A DNA stretch of 64,000 nucleotides from Neptuniibacter caesariensis (GTDB lineage Bacteria; Pseudomonadota; Gammaproteobacteria; Pseudomonadales; Balneatricaceae): contig NZ_CH724125.1 of NCBI RefSeq assembly GCF_000153345.1, positions 1,156,607 through 1,220,606 on the forward strand, in the 5' to 3' direction. This document shows, one piece after another, positions 7,337 through 15,955 of this stretch. Within the stretch, counting starts at the first letter, position 1; each line of letters starts with the position of its first letter. The notes beneath the pieces were generated by a model. The model was not told the origin of the DNA. It saw nothing but the letters and a program-made list of their open reading frames with translations, and ran no database searches. Both the position numbers and the translations under genes were made by a program.

Positions 7337-8665
7337 ATGAATAGTTCGGTGTTTACTAATAAAGCCCAAACCTACTGGCCAGGTAGCAAAATCTCGGGGC
7401 CCATCCTGTTTTCCATGTGGGGGCTGGCATTAAGTGATTACTTTATCGGCTTCAATCTAGCAGCCGCGGCAACTGTTTTGGGCTGGCTGTTCGTCGCTAT
7501 TGAAATACCGCGACTCAAAGCCAAACAACGCCCGCTTATTTTGGCGCTTGGGATTGCAGGTATGCTGTTCTCGATACTTGCCTGGAGCTACGGCTCTGAA
7601 ACCACACTGCTTGAATTACTCGATGAACACCTGAAACTGGCAATGCTGTTAACGGCGATCAGCTTTATTGGCCTGGCCATCAAACCCCAGGCCAGCCAAA
7701 CCAGTAAAGGCCTGAAGAGCTATCTAAGTACCTTTTTGGGCATGCATTTCTTCTCATCAGTAGCCAATTTTTCCGCGCTACCTGTAGTTGGCGACCAGGT
7801 TCAACGCAATGGGACAGTGGACAGGCTCTCACAAAGTATTCTTGCTCGCGGCTTCAGCCTCTCGGTTTTATGGTCACCCTTTTTGAGTATCACGCCACTG
7901 GTACTTGAGCAGGTTCCCGGCGCGTATGTCACCAACATCTACCCCTATTCGATCCCACTGGCTATCACCGGCCTGCTGCTAACGATTCTGGAGGCGCGCT
8001 TCCGTTATCAGAGCCGTTTTGATAACTACCAGGGGTATCCTATGAAGATGGCGACCCTCCACCTACCCATTATGCTAATCAGCAGTGTGCTGCTAATGAC
8101 ATGGTTATTTCCGGGTACCTCAACGGTCATTCTGGTATCGATCGTTGCGGTCTTGATTCCGTTACTGATCGTGAGCGGCCAGAAAGGAATGGCTGAAGGC
8201 GGCCAAGTGCTGAAGCTACAGGTATTTGAACGGATCAGTGAGAGTCGCACAGAGATCTCACTATTCCTCTGCGCAGGGCTTTTAGCGGCAGGGGTAAAAG
8301 CCTGCATCGGTGTCGGCCTTATCAGCCTTCCTTTTACAGAGACGAATGCGATGGTCGCATCAATCTGTTTGATCGCCATTGTGATGATCGCCTCACTCGG
8401 GATCAACCAGCTTGCGGTTGTGGCTATCTTTGCGGGCCTGCTGGCTGATGTCACCACCACCCCAACGATCATGGGCGTAACCTATATTTATGCGACAGCG
8501 TTGTCGATGTATACCAGTGTGTTTAGTGGCACGAATATGATTCTGCGAGCCCGTTATGGCTGCCGGAGTAAAGAGATTCTTCGCAATCAGCTGCCTTTTA
8601 CACTGCTGATGCTCGCCGTGGGTATTGGCACATTGTTTATCATGCAAGCGCTAGGCGTACAGTAG
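7337..8665 (+). CDS. Polytopic inner-membrane protein, probable organic-anion transporter
   Basis: A 442-residue very hydrophobic protein with roughly 11-13 membrane segments in two halves separated by a polar region near residues 240-275. I do not recognise the family. The SVLWSPF segment and the LGINQLAVVAIFAGLLAD...SGTNMILRARYG region recall ion-transporter-superfamily carriers with paired discontinuous helices, but that is a weak resemblance. The ATG at 7337 is preferred over an in-frame TTG at 7310 because AAGG lies about six bases before it. It is divergent from hpaH, which suggests uptake or export of a hydroxyphenylacetate-type acid or pathway intermediate. Confidence 0.7.
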   Translation: MNSSVFTNKAQTYWPGSKISGPILFSMWGLALSDYFIGFNLAAAATVLGWLFVAIEIPRLKAKQRPLILALGIAGMLFSILAWSYGSETTLLELLDEHLKLAMLLTAISFIGLAIKPQASQTSKGLKSYLSTFLGMHFFSSVANFSALPVVGDQVQRNGTVDRLSQSILARGFSLSVLWSPFLSITPLVLEQVPGAYVTNIYPYSIPLAITGLLLTILEARFRYQSRFDNYQGYPMKMATLHLPIMLISSVLLMTWLFPGTSTVILVSIVAVLIPLLIVSGQKGMAEGGQVLKLQVFERISESRTEISLFLCAGLLAAGVKACIGVGLISLPFTETNAMVASICLIAIVMIASLGINQLAVVAIFAGLLADVTTTPTIMGVTYIYATALSMYTSVFSGTNMILRARYGCRSKEILRNQLPFTLLMLAVGIGTLFIMQALGVQ

Positions 8666-8746
8666 AGGTTCCTAAATCACTGTTGAACCTGAACCGCAGA
8701 TAGCTTAGTTTAGCGGTCAACAAAAACAGGTTATCGCCTGAGCATA

Positions 8747-8764
8747 TAATTAACATATTAATTA
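8747..8764. promoter_or_regulatory. Near-perfect AT-rich palindrome before the GST gene
   Basis: TAATTAACATATTAATTA matches its reverse complement except for the symmetric pair at positions 8 and 11. It ends 16 bases before the GST start codon. The core TTAACATATTAA (8750-8761) has the same TTAA-N4-TTAA form as the palindrome before hpaH, suggesting one shared regulator; inference only. Confidence 0.4.
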
Positions 8765-8780
8765 CGACAGGATTATCAAC

Positions 8781-9392
8781 ATGATCAAGGTTTACGGTAG
8801 CGTCTACTCCCGCGCCAGTATGGTAATGTGCGTTTTGGAAACACTTGGACTGGAATACGAGTACATTCCTCACCTGCCAAAAGGTAAGGAGATCAAACAG
8901 GACGACTATCTGGAACTGAACCCTAACGGCAAAGTACCTACGCTGGTTGATGGTGATCTGGTGCTGTGGGAAACACAGGCAATCATGTTCTATCTGGTCG
9001 ATAAGTATGGCAATGGTCAGCTTTGGAGTGACTCTGCCGAAGGTCGCGCAGATATCTACCGCTGGTCTCTGTTTGTAGCCAATCAGCTTGAACTATTTGC
9101 CCTGGACCTGTTTATCCAGCACAAATTTGTACCGGAAGATCTCCGCGATGAAGCAGTTATCCTTCGTGCTCAGGCTGAACTGGATAAAAACCTGCCTATT
9201 CTGAACGCACGTTTAGAAGGTCGTGAATTTGTTTCAGGCGAGCAACGTACTGTTGCGGATATTCACGGTGCAACCATTCTTTCCTGGGCGAAACTGGTAG
9301 GCTACAACTTTAAGCAGTTCCCAAATGTTGATGCCTGGATCAAACGTCAGATTAAATCAGAAGCACAGCAAACAGTTAACGCTAAAGCTTAA
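8781..9392 (+). CDS. Glutathione S-transferase family protein
   Basis: A 203-residue cytosolic GST. The thioredoxin-fold N-terminal half has VYGSVYSRASMVMCVLETLGLEYE with a catalytic-type Ser/Tyr region, NPNGKVPTLVDGDLVLWETQAIMFYLVDKYG (cis-Pro and the glutathione gamma-glutamyl site) and an all-helical C-terminal half from about residue 90. AGGATTATCAAC precedes the ATG. It sits alone between the transporter and a convergent LysR gene and shares the AT-rich palindrome of the catabolic cluster. It may handle an electrophilic ring-fission product or isomerise one; the substrate is not evident. Confidence 0.88.
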   Translation: MIKVYGSVYSRASMVMCVLETLGLEYEYIPHLPKGKEIKQDDYLELNPNGKVPTLVDGDLVLWETQAIMFYLVDKYGNGQLWSDSAEGRADIYRWSLFVANQLELFALDLFIQHKFVPEDLRDEAVILRAQAELDKNLPILNARLEGREFVSGEQRTVADIHGATILSWAKLVGYNFKQFPNVDAWIKRQIKSEAQQTVNAKA

Positions 9393-9404
9393 TCACCGAT
9401 TTAC

Positions 9405-9429
9405 ACAGAGCCGGTTATACCGGCTCTGT
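9405..9429. terminator. Stem-loop between convergent GST and LysR genes
   Basis: ACAGAGCCGG pairs perfectly with CCGGCTCTGT around a 5-base loop and overlaps the last codons of the LysR gene. The symmetric placement between two gene ends suggests a shared terminator, though neither side has a proper T-run. Confidence 0.5.
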
Positions 9430-10347
9430 CCCTCCCACATCCAGATTTTCCAGATAGGTTTCCAGCACTAGATTGGATCGGGCCCCTTTACGTGTAATCA
9501 CCGAAAACTGAGTTTCATAATGATGTTCTTCCGGGTTGAGTGCGCGCATTCGCCCTTCTTTAACCCAGCGCTGGGCAAAATGCTCTGGCAGATAACCTAT
9601 GTACTCTCCCGTTAAAATAAGGAAAGCAACACCTTCACGGTCGGTGGCGGTAGCGGTAGCCTTGAGCTGTTGATAACAGGTTTTGATCTCTGGTGTTTGT
9701 GCATAAGCCGGCGCTACCGCATCCCAGGCCTTCAGATCGATATCACCCTCTGCATCAAACAACGGGTGCTCATCTGAGCAGTAGAGCTTTGAACGTTCCT
9801 CATAAAGCGGTTGGTAGCTCAATCCAGAGAGCGAACGCAGTGTAGGCACCATCCCCACATGGAGCTTACCGTCCAGGACTCCCAGCTCGATCTCATTGGG
9901 CGGAATCATACGTATATTGATAACGACCTCAGGCCCCTGCCTTTTCAGTTCGGCCAATGCATTGGTGATCTTCATCTTCGGCATAGTGACCAGGTTATCG
10001 GTGATGCCAATATTCAATTCACCGATCAACTGGGTATGCAAGGTGTTGACCTGGGTACGGAAGGTTTCGATTGAGGACAATAGCTCAAGCGTATATTCAT
10101 AGACCTGCTGCCCCTCTTCAGTCAAAGCAAATCCTGAACGGCCACGCTGACACAAACGAAATCCAAGTCGATCTTCCAGATCTGACATCGCCAGGCTGAT
10201 TGCAGATCGGGTGATGTTTAACTCAACCTCAGCAGCAGAGAACCCACCACACTCAACAACAACCTTATAGATACGCAGCATGCGCAGATCGATATCTCCG
10301 AGCTGTCCGATGGTTTTTTTCATTTTCTTCATTACATGCTCCACCAC
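9415..10347 (-). CDS. LysR-family transcriptional regulator
   Basis: A 310-residue regulator. The winged helix-turn-helix occupies about residues 19-78 (LRMLRIYKVVVECGGFSAAEVELNITRSAISLAMSDLEDRLGFRLCQRG) and is followed by the linker helix and a periplasmic-binding-like effector domain. The start is uncertain because Met codons at residues 1, 6 and 9 are all usable. It is divergent from the second TRAP operon across 217 bases containing an AT-rich palindrome, so it is the obvious candidate regulator of that transporter and possibly of the GST. Its inducer is unknown. Confidence 0.88.
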   Translation of the reverse strand: MVEHVMKKMKKTIGQLGDIDLRMLRIYKVVVECGGFSAAEVELNITRSAISLAMSDLEDRLGFRLCQRGRSGFALTEEGQQVYEYTLELLSSIETFRTQVNTLHTQLIGELNIGITDNLVTMPKMKITNALAELKRQGPEVVINIRMIPPNEIELGVLDGKLHVGMVPTLRSLSGLSYQPLYEERSKLYCSDEHPLFDAEGDIDLKAWDAVAPAYAQTPEIKTCYQQLKATATATDREGVAFLILTGEYIGYLPEHFAQRWVKEGRMRALNPEEHHYETQFSVITRKGARSNLVLETYLENLDVGGTEPV

Positions 10348-10409
10348 TTAAAACTGCGAACCAACCTCTGGTTTCTGAGCTTACCCCAACCATTACCGAT
10401 TTTAGTTTA

Positions 10410-10421
10410 GTAATTACTTAA
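10410..10421. promoter_or_regulatory. AT-rich operator candidate between lysR and the second TRAP operon
   Basis: GTAATTACTTAA fits the NTAA-N4-TTAA form found elsewhere in the cluster and overlaps the palindrome AGTAATTACT. It lies 63 bases from the lysR start and 144 from dctP, a typical divergent control position. A LysR-type T-N11-A site was not confidently identified. Confidence 0.3.
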
Positions 10422-10564
10422 CTGAATAAAAGTATTTTCAAATTTATTCAAGCAAAGAGCTGATTCATAGTTGAGCAGTCCAACTGAGTCTGCACCCATT
10501 TAAACGCTCAGCTGGCCCAGAGCAAATAGTGAAATTGACCGCAAAAAAACAACTAGAGGTCGTT

Positions 10565-11584
10565 ATGACAATTACTACTAAGATCAAAAAAACGCTAACT
10601 GCGTGCACCCTGGCAACAGCACTAACGCTTCCAGCAGCTCAGTCCGCTACTGCGGGTGAAGAATTCATGCTGGCCCATGCCTATCCAACTGATCATATCT
10701 TCCACCTGGCTTCCACTACCTTTACAGAGCAGTTGAAAGCACAAGGCTCAAACCTATCTATCGACTACCATCCAGGCGGCGACTTGGGCGATTGGTCTTC
10801 AATTTTCGAGCAGAGCATGGAAGGTGTTATCCCTATGTCCATGACATTTGCTGCGTCAGAATTTGATGAGCGTCTTGACCTGTCATGGTTGGGCTATGTT
10901 GTTGATAACTGGGATGATGCACGTAAGGTCTATGGCCCTAATGGCAAGATGACCAATGTGTATAACGAAATTATGGATGACCTGGATCTGGTTGCTCTGG
11001 GTACTATCCCAACCGGTTTCGGCTCCGTAGCTATTCGTAAGGGAGTTGACCGTATACCTACCAACTTCCCTGAAGACACTAAAGGCATCCAGATGCGAGT
11101 ACCACCGGTTGCGATCGGTATCGAGCGCTTCAAGAACTGGGGTTTCACCGCAGTACCGATGCCATTCTCTGAGCTTTATACCGCGCTTCAGCTAGGCACA
11201 GTTGATGGTCGTGCATTTGGTCCATCCGTAGAGATCTGGCAGATGCGTGATGTACTGTCTTCCTACATTCTGACCCGTGACTACTTCGAGCATGCATTCT
11301 GGGTAGTTAACAAATCCTGGCTGGAAGATCTGCCTGCTGATGAGCGCGCAAAACTTCTGGCAGCAGCAGATACCACACTTAACAAGATCTGGGATGAAGC
11401 TCAGTCTGTTGACGAAGGTTTCCTGAATCAGGTACGTGATGCAGGCATCAATGTTGTCGAGCTGTCACCTGAACAGCTGGATAAGGCTAAGAAAGCGCTT
11501 TATGCGAAAGAATGGCCTTACATGGAAGGTATTGTTGGCCCTGAAATCATGGGCATGATGCGCGAGATCGCTGGCATCAACTGA
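10565..11584 (+). CDS. TRAP transporter substrate-binding protein (DctP), second system
   Basis: A 339-residue periplasmic binding protein of the DctP family. The signal peptide covers about residues 1-31 (charged start, then LTACTLATALTLPAAQSATA). The mature protein has MLAHAYPTDHIFHLAS, the KGIQMRVPPVAIGIERFKNWGFTAVPMPFSELYTALQLGTVDGR region with the conserved ligand-binding Arg, and a typical C-terminal helical tail. The ATG at 10565 is chosen over a GTG at 10529 because AGAGGTCG precedes it. It is clearly diverged from the DctP at 659-1672, so the two systems probably import different acids. Confidence 0.92.
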   Translation: MTITTKIKKTLTACTLATALTLPAAQSATAGEEFMLAHAYPTDHIFHLASTTFTEQLKAQGSNLSIDYHPGGDLGDWSSIFEQSMEGVIPMSMTFAASEFDERLDLSWLGYVVDNWDDARKVYGPNGKMTNVYNEIMDDLDLVALGTIPTGFGSVAIRKGVDRIPTNFPEDTKGIQMRVPPVAIGIERFKNWGFTAVPMPFSELYTALQLGTVDGRAFGPSVEIWQMRDVLSSYILTRDYFEHAFWVVNKSWLEDLPADERAKLLAAADTTLNKIWDEAQSVDEGFLNQVRDAGINVVELSPEQLDKAKKALYAKEWPYMEGIVGPEIMGMMREIAGIN

Positions 11585-11686
11585 TCCAAAGAAAAGTAAC
11601 ACCCCCTGGTATTACCGCAGCCTCCGGTTCACAAGATCGGAGCGCTGCTGGTACTACCCCCTGTTTACAAAACCAGGATCAGAACC

Positions 11687-12391
11687 ATGCAACAAGAAAA
11701 GAACACTACCCGAAAATCGGTGGGTGACGCAAAGATCTACGATTATGATCCGGATCTCAGTAAGCACCCAATCCCACCTCACCTTCACGCAGTACCTGAA
11801 TCAGCAAACCATCGTTTAGATAGCTACCTAATGCGCTTCGAACGAATGCTGAACTGGCTGTTTCGCACCATGATGCTCCTCGCAGGCCTTGGCCTGGCTT
11901 TCCTGATGTTCTCACAGGTCATCATGCGCTACATTTTTGAATCACCTTTTACGGGCATAGAAGAGCTTTCGATTCTTCTCGCCGTTTGGATCTACTTTCT
12001 CGGTATGGGTTATGCAACCCGTGAACGGGAACACATTCATGGCGGTATTGTCAGCTTGGTCGTGAAGGATCCCTTTAAAGTCAATATCATCCGTTTTTTT
12101 GGATCGATCACCTGCATGATTGCCGCCATCATCTTCGGCTATTTTGCCTGCAAATACGCACTCAAAGAGATCGACCGTGGCCGGGTGAGTATCAACCTGC
12201 GCTGGCCCCGAGGCTTCTGGAGCGCCAGTATGATTGTCGGCTTTGCCATGATGGTCGGTTACTTTCTACTTGAAACGATTAATGAATTCCGCGATCTGCG
12301 TCGCAGCTGGCGCCAGCGTCGAACCTCCAGGGAAGAGTTACAACATGAAGGAGAAGAGCAAGCCAAGCACCTGAAGGAGGAAGTGCAATGA
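11687..12391 (+). CDS. TRAP transporter small permease (DctQ), second system
   Basis: A 234-residue protein with four membrane helices between about residues 58 and 195 and the DctQ-typical MRYIFESPFTGIEELSILLAVWIYFLGMGYATREREHIHGGIV stretch. It is longer than usual: about 55 polar residues precede the first helix and about 35 highly charged residues follow the last. An AGGAT site precedes the ATG. Its stop overlaps the dctM start (ATGA), indicating translational coupling. Confidence 0.9.
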   Translation: MQQEKNTTRKSVGDAKIYDYDPDLSKHPIPPHLHAVPESANHRLDSYLMRFERMLNWLFRTMMLLAGLGLAFLMFSQVIMRYIFESPFTGIEELSILLAVWIYFLGMGYATREREHIHGGIVSLVVKDPFKVNIIRFFGSITCMIAAIIFGYFACKYALKEIDRGRVSINLRWPRGFWSASMIVGFAMMVGYFLLETINEFRDLRRSWRQRRTSREELQHEGEEQAKHLKEEVQ

Positions 12392-13689
12392 CCCTGTTTC
12401 TAATTGCGATGGCCGTTATCGTCATCCTTATTCTTATTGAGATACCGGTTGCATTTGCCTTCGGCATTGGAGCCGTACTGTTTGCTTTCACAACGGGAAA
12501 CAACATCTCATTTCTGATTCCGCACGGATTCAAAACGGCTAGTGGTTTTGCCCTTCTAGCCCTGCCCCTGTTTATCTTTGCCGGATTACTGATGGCCGAA
12601 GGGGGGATCTCTGAAAGGTTACTTAACTTTGTAAACTCGATTGTCGGCCGAATTAAAGGCGGACTGGGTGCAGTAACCGTACTAACCTGCGCTCTGTTTG
12701 GCGCAATCTCTGGCAGCTCTTCTGCGGCTATAGCAGCGGTTGGGCAGATCATGATTCCACGAATGGTACGCGAGGGTTACCCCGCTGGCCACGCAACCGC
12801 ACTGGTGGCATGTTCATCAGTTCTGGCACTGTTGATTCCGCCGAGCATCCCTATGATTGTCTTTTCAATCACTGGAGGCATCTCGGTAGGCGCAGCTTTT
12901 CTCTCGACAATTATTCCAGGGATCTTGCTCACCATCCTGTACTGCCTTTTGAACATGTGGTTTTTACGCAACAACCAGGACATCAAACTGGATGAGCCTC
13001 TGCCATTTAAACAAGCAGCGAAAGGGGTCGCCAAGACCGGCTATCATGCGGTATTTGCCCTGTTGATGCCGATGATTATCCTAGGCGCCATCTACAGTGG
13101 TATAGCTACACCGACTGAAGCAGCTGCGATTGCCGTCATCTATGCGATTCCTGTGGGCTTGTTTATCTATAAAGGCATGACACTGAAAAGCCTGAGTTCA
13201 GTTACCGTACGAGCCGTCACAATGACCGGTTCTATTATGGCGGTTCTGTTCTTCCTGTTCATTATGAGTCGCGCCATGATTCTGGAGCAGGTACCCCGTG
13301 ACCTAGCTCACGCTTTACTCCAGGTATCTGAGAACAAATATGTCCTGCTTTTGCTCATCAACCTGCTACTACTACTGATTGGCATGATCGTGGACGACAT
13401 TTCCGGAAGCGTGCTTGCCGCGATTATTTTCCTGCCCATCATCAATGAACTGGGCATAGACCCGATCCATTTCGCAGCGGTAGTCGGGGTAAATCTGGGG
13501 CTGGGTAATGTTTCACCACCCTGTGCGCCGATGCTCTATATGGCAGGCGGTGTGAGTAAATTATCGCTTGATCGGTACATAACCCCCACAGTGAAATTCC
13601 TCTGCCTGGGTCACCTACCTATGGTGTTCCTGGTGACTTTCGTACCGGAGCTTTCTCTGTTCTTGCCTGAACTCTTACTGGGCTACTAA
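12388..13689 (+). CDS. TRAP transporter large permease (DctM), second system
   Basis: A 433-residue membrane protein with about 12 hydrophobic segments. DctM hallmarks are LPLFIFAGLLMAEGGI, ALFGAISGSSSAAIAAVGQIMIPRM, LLIPPSIPMIVFS, the IATPTEAAAIAVIYA loop and VGVNLGLGNVSPPCAPMLY near the end. GGAGG lies upstream of the ATG inside dctQ, and the genes overlap by four bases. With the preceding DctP and DctQ it forms a complete sodium-coupled uptake system closed by a strong terminator. Confidence 0.93.
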   Translation: MTLFLIAMAVIVILILIEIPVAFAFGIGAVLFAFTTGNNISFLIPHGFKTASGFALLALPLFIFAGLLMAEGGISERLLNFVNSIVGRIKGGLGAVTVLTCALFGAISGSSSAAIAAVGQIMIPRMVREGYPAGHATALVACSSVLALLIPPSIPMIVFSITGGISVGAAFLSTIIPGILLTILYCLLNMWFLRNNQDIKLDEPLPFKQAAKGVAKTGYHAVFALLMPMIILGAIYSGIATPTEAAAIAVIYAIPVGLFIYKGMTLKSLSSVTVRAVTMTGSIMAVLFFLFIMSRAMILEQVPRDLAHALLQVSENKYVLLLLINLLLLLIGMIVDDISGSVLAAIIFLPIINELGIDPIHFAAVVGVNLGLGNVSPPCAPMLYMAGGVSKLSLDRYITPTVKFLCLGHLPMVFLVTFVPELSLFLPELLLGY

Positions 13690-13737
13690 CGCACCTTGTG
13701 AGATCTCTTCGCTCTGATCCGCCCGGATCTCTGTTTT

Positions 13738-13764
13738 AGCACCACCTAGCGTGGTGCTTTTTTT
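13738..13764 (+). terminator. Rho-independent terminator of the second TRAP operon
   Basis: AGCACCAC pairs with GTGGTGCT around a 5-base loop and runs into TTTTTT, 48 bases after the dctM stop. It abuts the stop codon of the convergent Lrp-type gene. Confidence 0.85.
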
Positions 13765-14251
13765 ATCGTTTAATTGCAAGCTTTGAACTGTTTTTTATCT
13801 CCTTCACCGAGATATGCGACTGGATCGCGTTAACCCCCGGTATCCGGCGAATCTGAGTGATATGTTGCGAGAACTCATCCATATCCCGGGCGATCAACTG
13901 AAGCAGATAATCATTGCTTCCCGTCACGCAGTGGCACATCTGTATCCAATCATATTCGCACACTAGCTCTTCAAAGCGATCTGTCAGCTCCACATCATGG
14001 CCGGCAAAGGAAATCTGGATAAAAACCACCACTCCAAACCCCATCTTACGCCGGTCCAGAATCGTGCGGTACTGCTCAATAAATCCGTCCTCTTCAAGCT
14101 TCTTCCAGCGACGCCAGCAAGGCGTTTCGCTCAGATTAACCTGTTCCGAAAGAGCGCTATTACTAATACGTGCATCGGACTGAAGCTTGTCAAGAATCAG
14201 AAGATCCGTCTCATCTAACTCTTCATGAGAATATTCTTTCAAAATAAGCAC
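13763..14251 (-). CDS. Lrp/AsnC-family transcriptional regulator
   Basis: A 162-residue regulator. The N-terminal helix-turn-helix covers about residues 14-62 (ETDLLILDKLQSDARISNSALSEQVNLSETPCWRRWKKLEEDGFI) and is followed by a RAM (amino-acid-binding) domain with FGVVVFIQI and VTGSNDYLLQLIARDMDEF. It is divergent from a LysE/RhtB exporter gene with a 117-base AT-rich gap, the classic arrangement in which an Lrp-type protein senses an amino acid and controls its exporter. Confidence 0.92.
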   Translation of the reverse strand: MLILKEYSHEELDETDLLILDKLQSDARISNSALSEQVNLSETPCWRRWKKLEEDGFIEQYRTILDRRKMGFGVVVFIQISFAGHDVELTDRFEELVCEYDWIQMCHCVTGSNDYLLQLIARDMDEFSQHITQIRRIPGVNAIQSHISVKEIKNSSKLAIKR

Positions 14252-14368
14252 CCTTATTAGAATTTTCCTTTAAATTAGTACTTGTTATTAGTTTATTTAG
14301 CAAGGTAATTTCAGCCGCTCCAGCTAGACTGTTTAGCCGCAGACAGTTAACACTCAGACGGAACAAAG

Positions 14369-14986
14369 ATGGAAATGCTGGAAGGTCTACTCGCGCTCGC
14401 GGTCATACATTTTATTGCTACAGCCTCCCCTGGCCCCGACTTCATACTGATTTCTAAAGAAACCCTTAGTAAGGGACGAAAAGCAGGCTTTATAACGCTT
14501 GTGGGAACGCTTGGAGGAATATCAGTTCATATTACCTACTCGGCGATAGGGTTAGCTGCCATCATTGCCAAATCACCCGAAGCACTGCTTGCGATTCAGT
14601 TGCTCGGCGGGGGTTACCTCATCTATCTTGGAATCCTGGGCCTGAAAGCAAAACCTCGCGCAGCTGCATCAAACCAGCAAAGCATAGATTCAAAAGGTGT
14701 TTTGAAGAGCTTTCGAGCAGGCTTTATCTGCGATCTGCTTAACCCCAAAGCCCCTATCTATTATGTTTCGTTGTTCACTTTTGTGCTCGCTCCAGATATC
14801 TCACTCGCCGAGTTGAGTATTTACGGCACATTATTGATGGGTATTCATTTCTGTTGGTTTGCGCTGGTTGTATTACTGCTTTCAACGGATTCAGTTAATC
14901 GAAAATTTCAACTGATAGGCCATTGGATTGATCGAGTACTAGGAGGCACCATGGTTGCGATCGGCGTAAAGGTACTGGCAACTTAA
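14369..14986 (+). CDS. LysE/RhtB-family amino-acid exporter
   Basis: A 205-residue inner-membrane protein with about six hydrophobic segments. The signature ASPGPDFILISKETLSKGRKAGF near the N-terminus and LLNPKAPIYYVSLF in the second half are typical of the LysE/RhtB family. It is divergent from the Lrp-type gene, which is its likely regulator, and overlaps the convergent Crp-like gene by four bases at its end. The exported amino acid or analogue cannot be told from sequence. Confidence 0.92.
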   Translation: MEMLEGLLALAVIHFIATASPGPDFILISKETLSKGRKAGFITLVGTLGGISVHITYSAIGLAAIIAKSPEALLAIQLLGGGYLIYLGILGLKAKPRAAASNQQSIDSKGVLKSFRAGFICDLLNPKAPIYYVSLFTFVLAPDISLAELSIYGTLLMGIHFCWFALVVLLLSTDSVNRKFQLIGHWIDRVLGGTMVAIGVKVLAT

Positions 14987-15639
14987 GACGCAGTGAATTG
15001 CTGACTCAGTTTATTAGTGTCTAAGAGCTGTACCCGACCTCTGCCAGTAGCGATCCAGCCTTTTGCAGATAGGTCGGCAACAATTCTTGCAATGACCTCC
15101 CGGGTCGTACCAAGTCTGCCAGCAATATCTTGCTGGGTCATATACACCCAAGCCTGATCATCCGCATGATTTAGCAACAAGTTGATGACTCTTTGGCTCA
15201 GCGTCCAGCCCTGAATCTGCTCGACTTCGGTCATCAATTTGAATACAGCTGACGATAAAGCTGAAATAGTTAGGTCCTGTATTGATGATTCTTTCTTAAA
15301 CAGTTCTTTGAAATCTCCACCCTTGACGATGTAGACGTCAGTATCTTCGTCGGCCATCACCCAGGCTGGATAAAGTAATCGATTGAACAGGCAGTTAATC
15401 GCAAAGACACAAGTTTCCCCTGGACGGATATGATAGAAAGTGGATTCTGAACCGTTTGGCATATAGCTAAAGACTCGCAAAGAGCCCTGAGTGACAATAA
15501 AAGCACCAGAGACCTGCTTACCTTTTCTTACCGCTATCTCATGTCTTTTGACCCGTAATAGCTGACTTGCTTGTTTCAATTGAGCACGCCCCTCTTCGGA
15601 CAGGTCCAGGAAATTTGCAAGAGTGCGCGTTTTATTCAT
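14983..15639 (-). CDS. Crp/Fnr-family transcriptional regulator
   Basis: About 218 residues. The N-terminal cyclic-nucleotide-binding-type beta-roll covers roughly residues 15-130 and a winged helix follows at about 150-215, with recognition region QQDIAGRLGTTREVIARIVADLSAKGWI. No N-terminal Cys cluster of the FNR type is visible. The ATG at 15639 overlaps the end of the upstream DUF1330 gene by eight bases; an in-frame TTG at 15681 has worse ribosome-site spacing. As last gene of the DUF4242-peroxidase-DUF1330 operon it is a likely autoregulator responding to a redox, heme or NO-type signal, which is inference. Confidence 0.88.
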   Translation of the reverse strand: MNKTRTLANFLDLSEEGRAQLKQASQLLRVKRHEIAVRKGKQVSGAFIVTQGSLRVFSYMPNGSESTFYHIRPGETCVFAINCLFNRLLYPAWVMADEDTDVYIVKGGDFKELFKKESSIQDLTISALSSAVFKLMTEVEQIQGWTLSQRVINLLLNHADDQAWVYMTQQDIAGRLGTTREVIARIVADLSAKGWIATGRGRVQLLDTNKLSQQFTAS

Positions 15640-15940
15640 CAGACTGACTTTGTGTAAGTGAGAATCCTGGTACAAATACAACTACTCCCTCAGTAATTGA
15701 ATGCCTCAATTTTGATAGCTGCTGCACCTCTTTCGATTCATAAAAGGCCCTAGCAGCATCCATACTATTGAATTGATAGATGACCATGTTGCTGTATGGT
15801 TCACCTTCAAGGGCCCGAACCCCACTTCCCACAACAATCTCACCACCATATTTAGCTATAATGGGCTTCGAAAGAGGGCCTAATTCCTCGATACGATCCT
15901 GATCAAGAATATTGTAATGGTAAATAATATAGCCACTCAT
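15632..15940 (-). CDS. DUF1330-like small protein
   Basis: A 102-residue protein with the dimeric alpha-beta-barrel pattern of DUF1330: SGYIIYHYNILDQDRIEELGPLSKPIIAKYGGEIVVGSGVRALEG, then NMVIYQFNSMDAARAFYESKEVQQLSKLR. Members are small cytoplasmic proteins of unclear function, some linked to redox or ring-modifying chemistry. The ATG is preceded by GATGAGG and lies 16 bases after the peroxidase gene; its 3' end overlaps the Crp-like gene. No catalytic assignment is possible. Confidence 0.8.
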   Translation of the reverse strand: MSGYIIYHYNILDQDRIEELGPLSKPIIAKYGGEIVVGSGVRALEGEPYSNMVIYQFNSMDAARAFYESKEVQQLSKLRHSITEGVVVFVPGFSLTQSQSDE

Positions 15941-15955
15941 GCCTCATCCCTTTGG

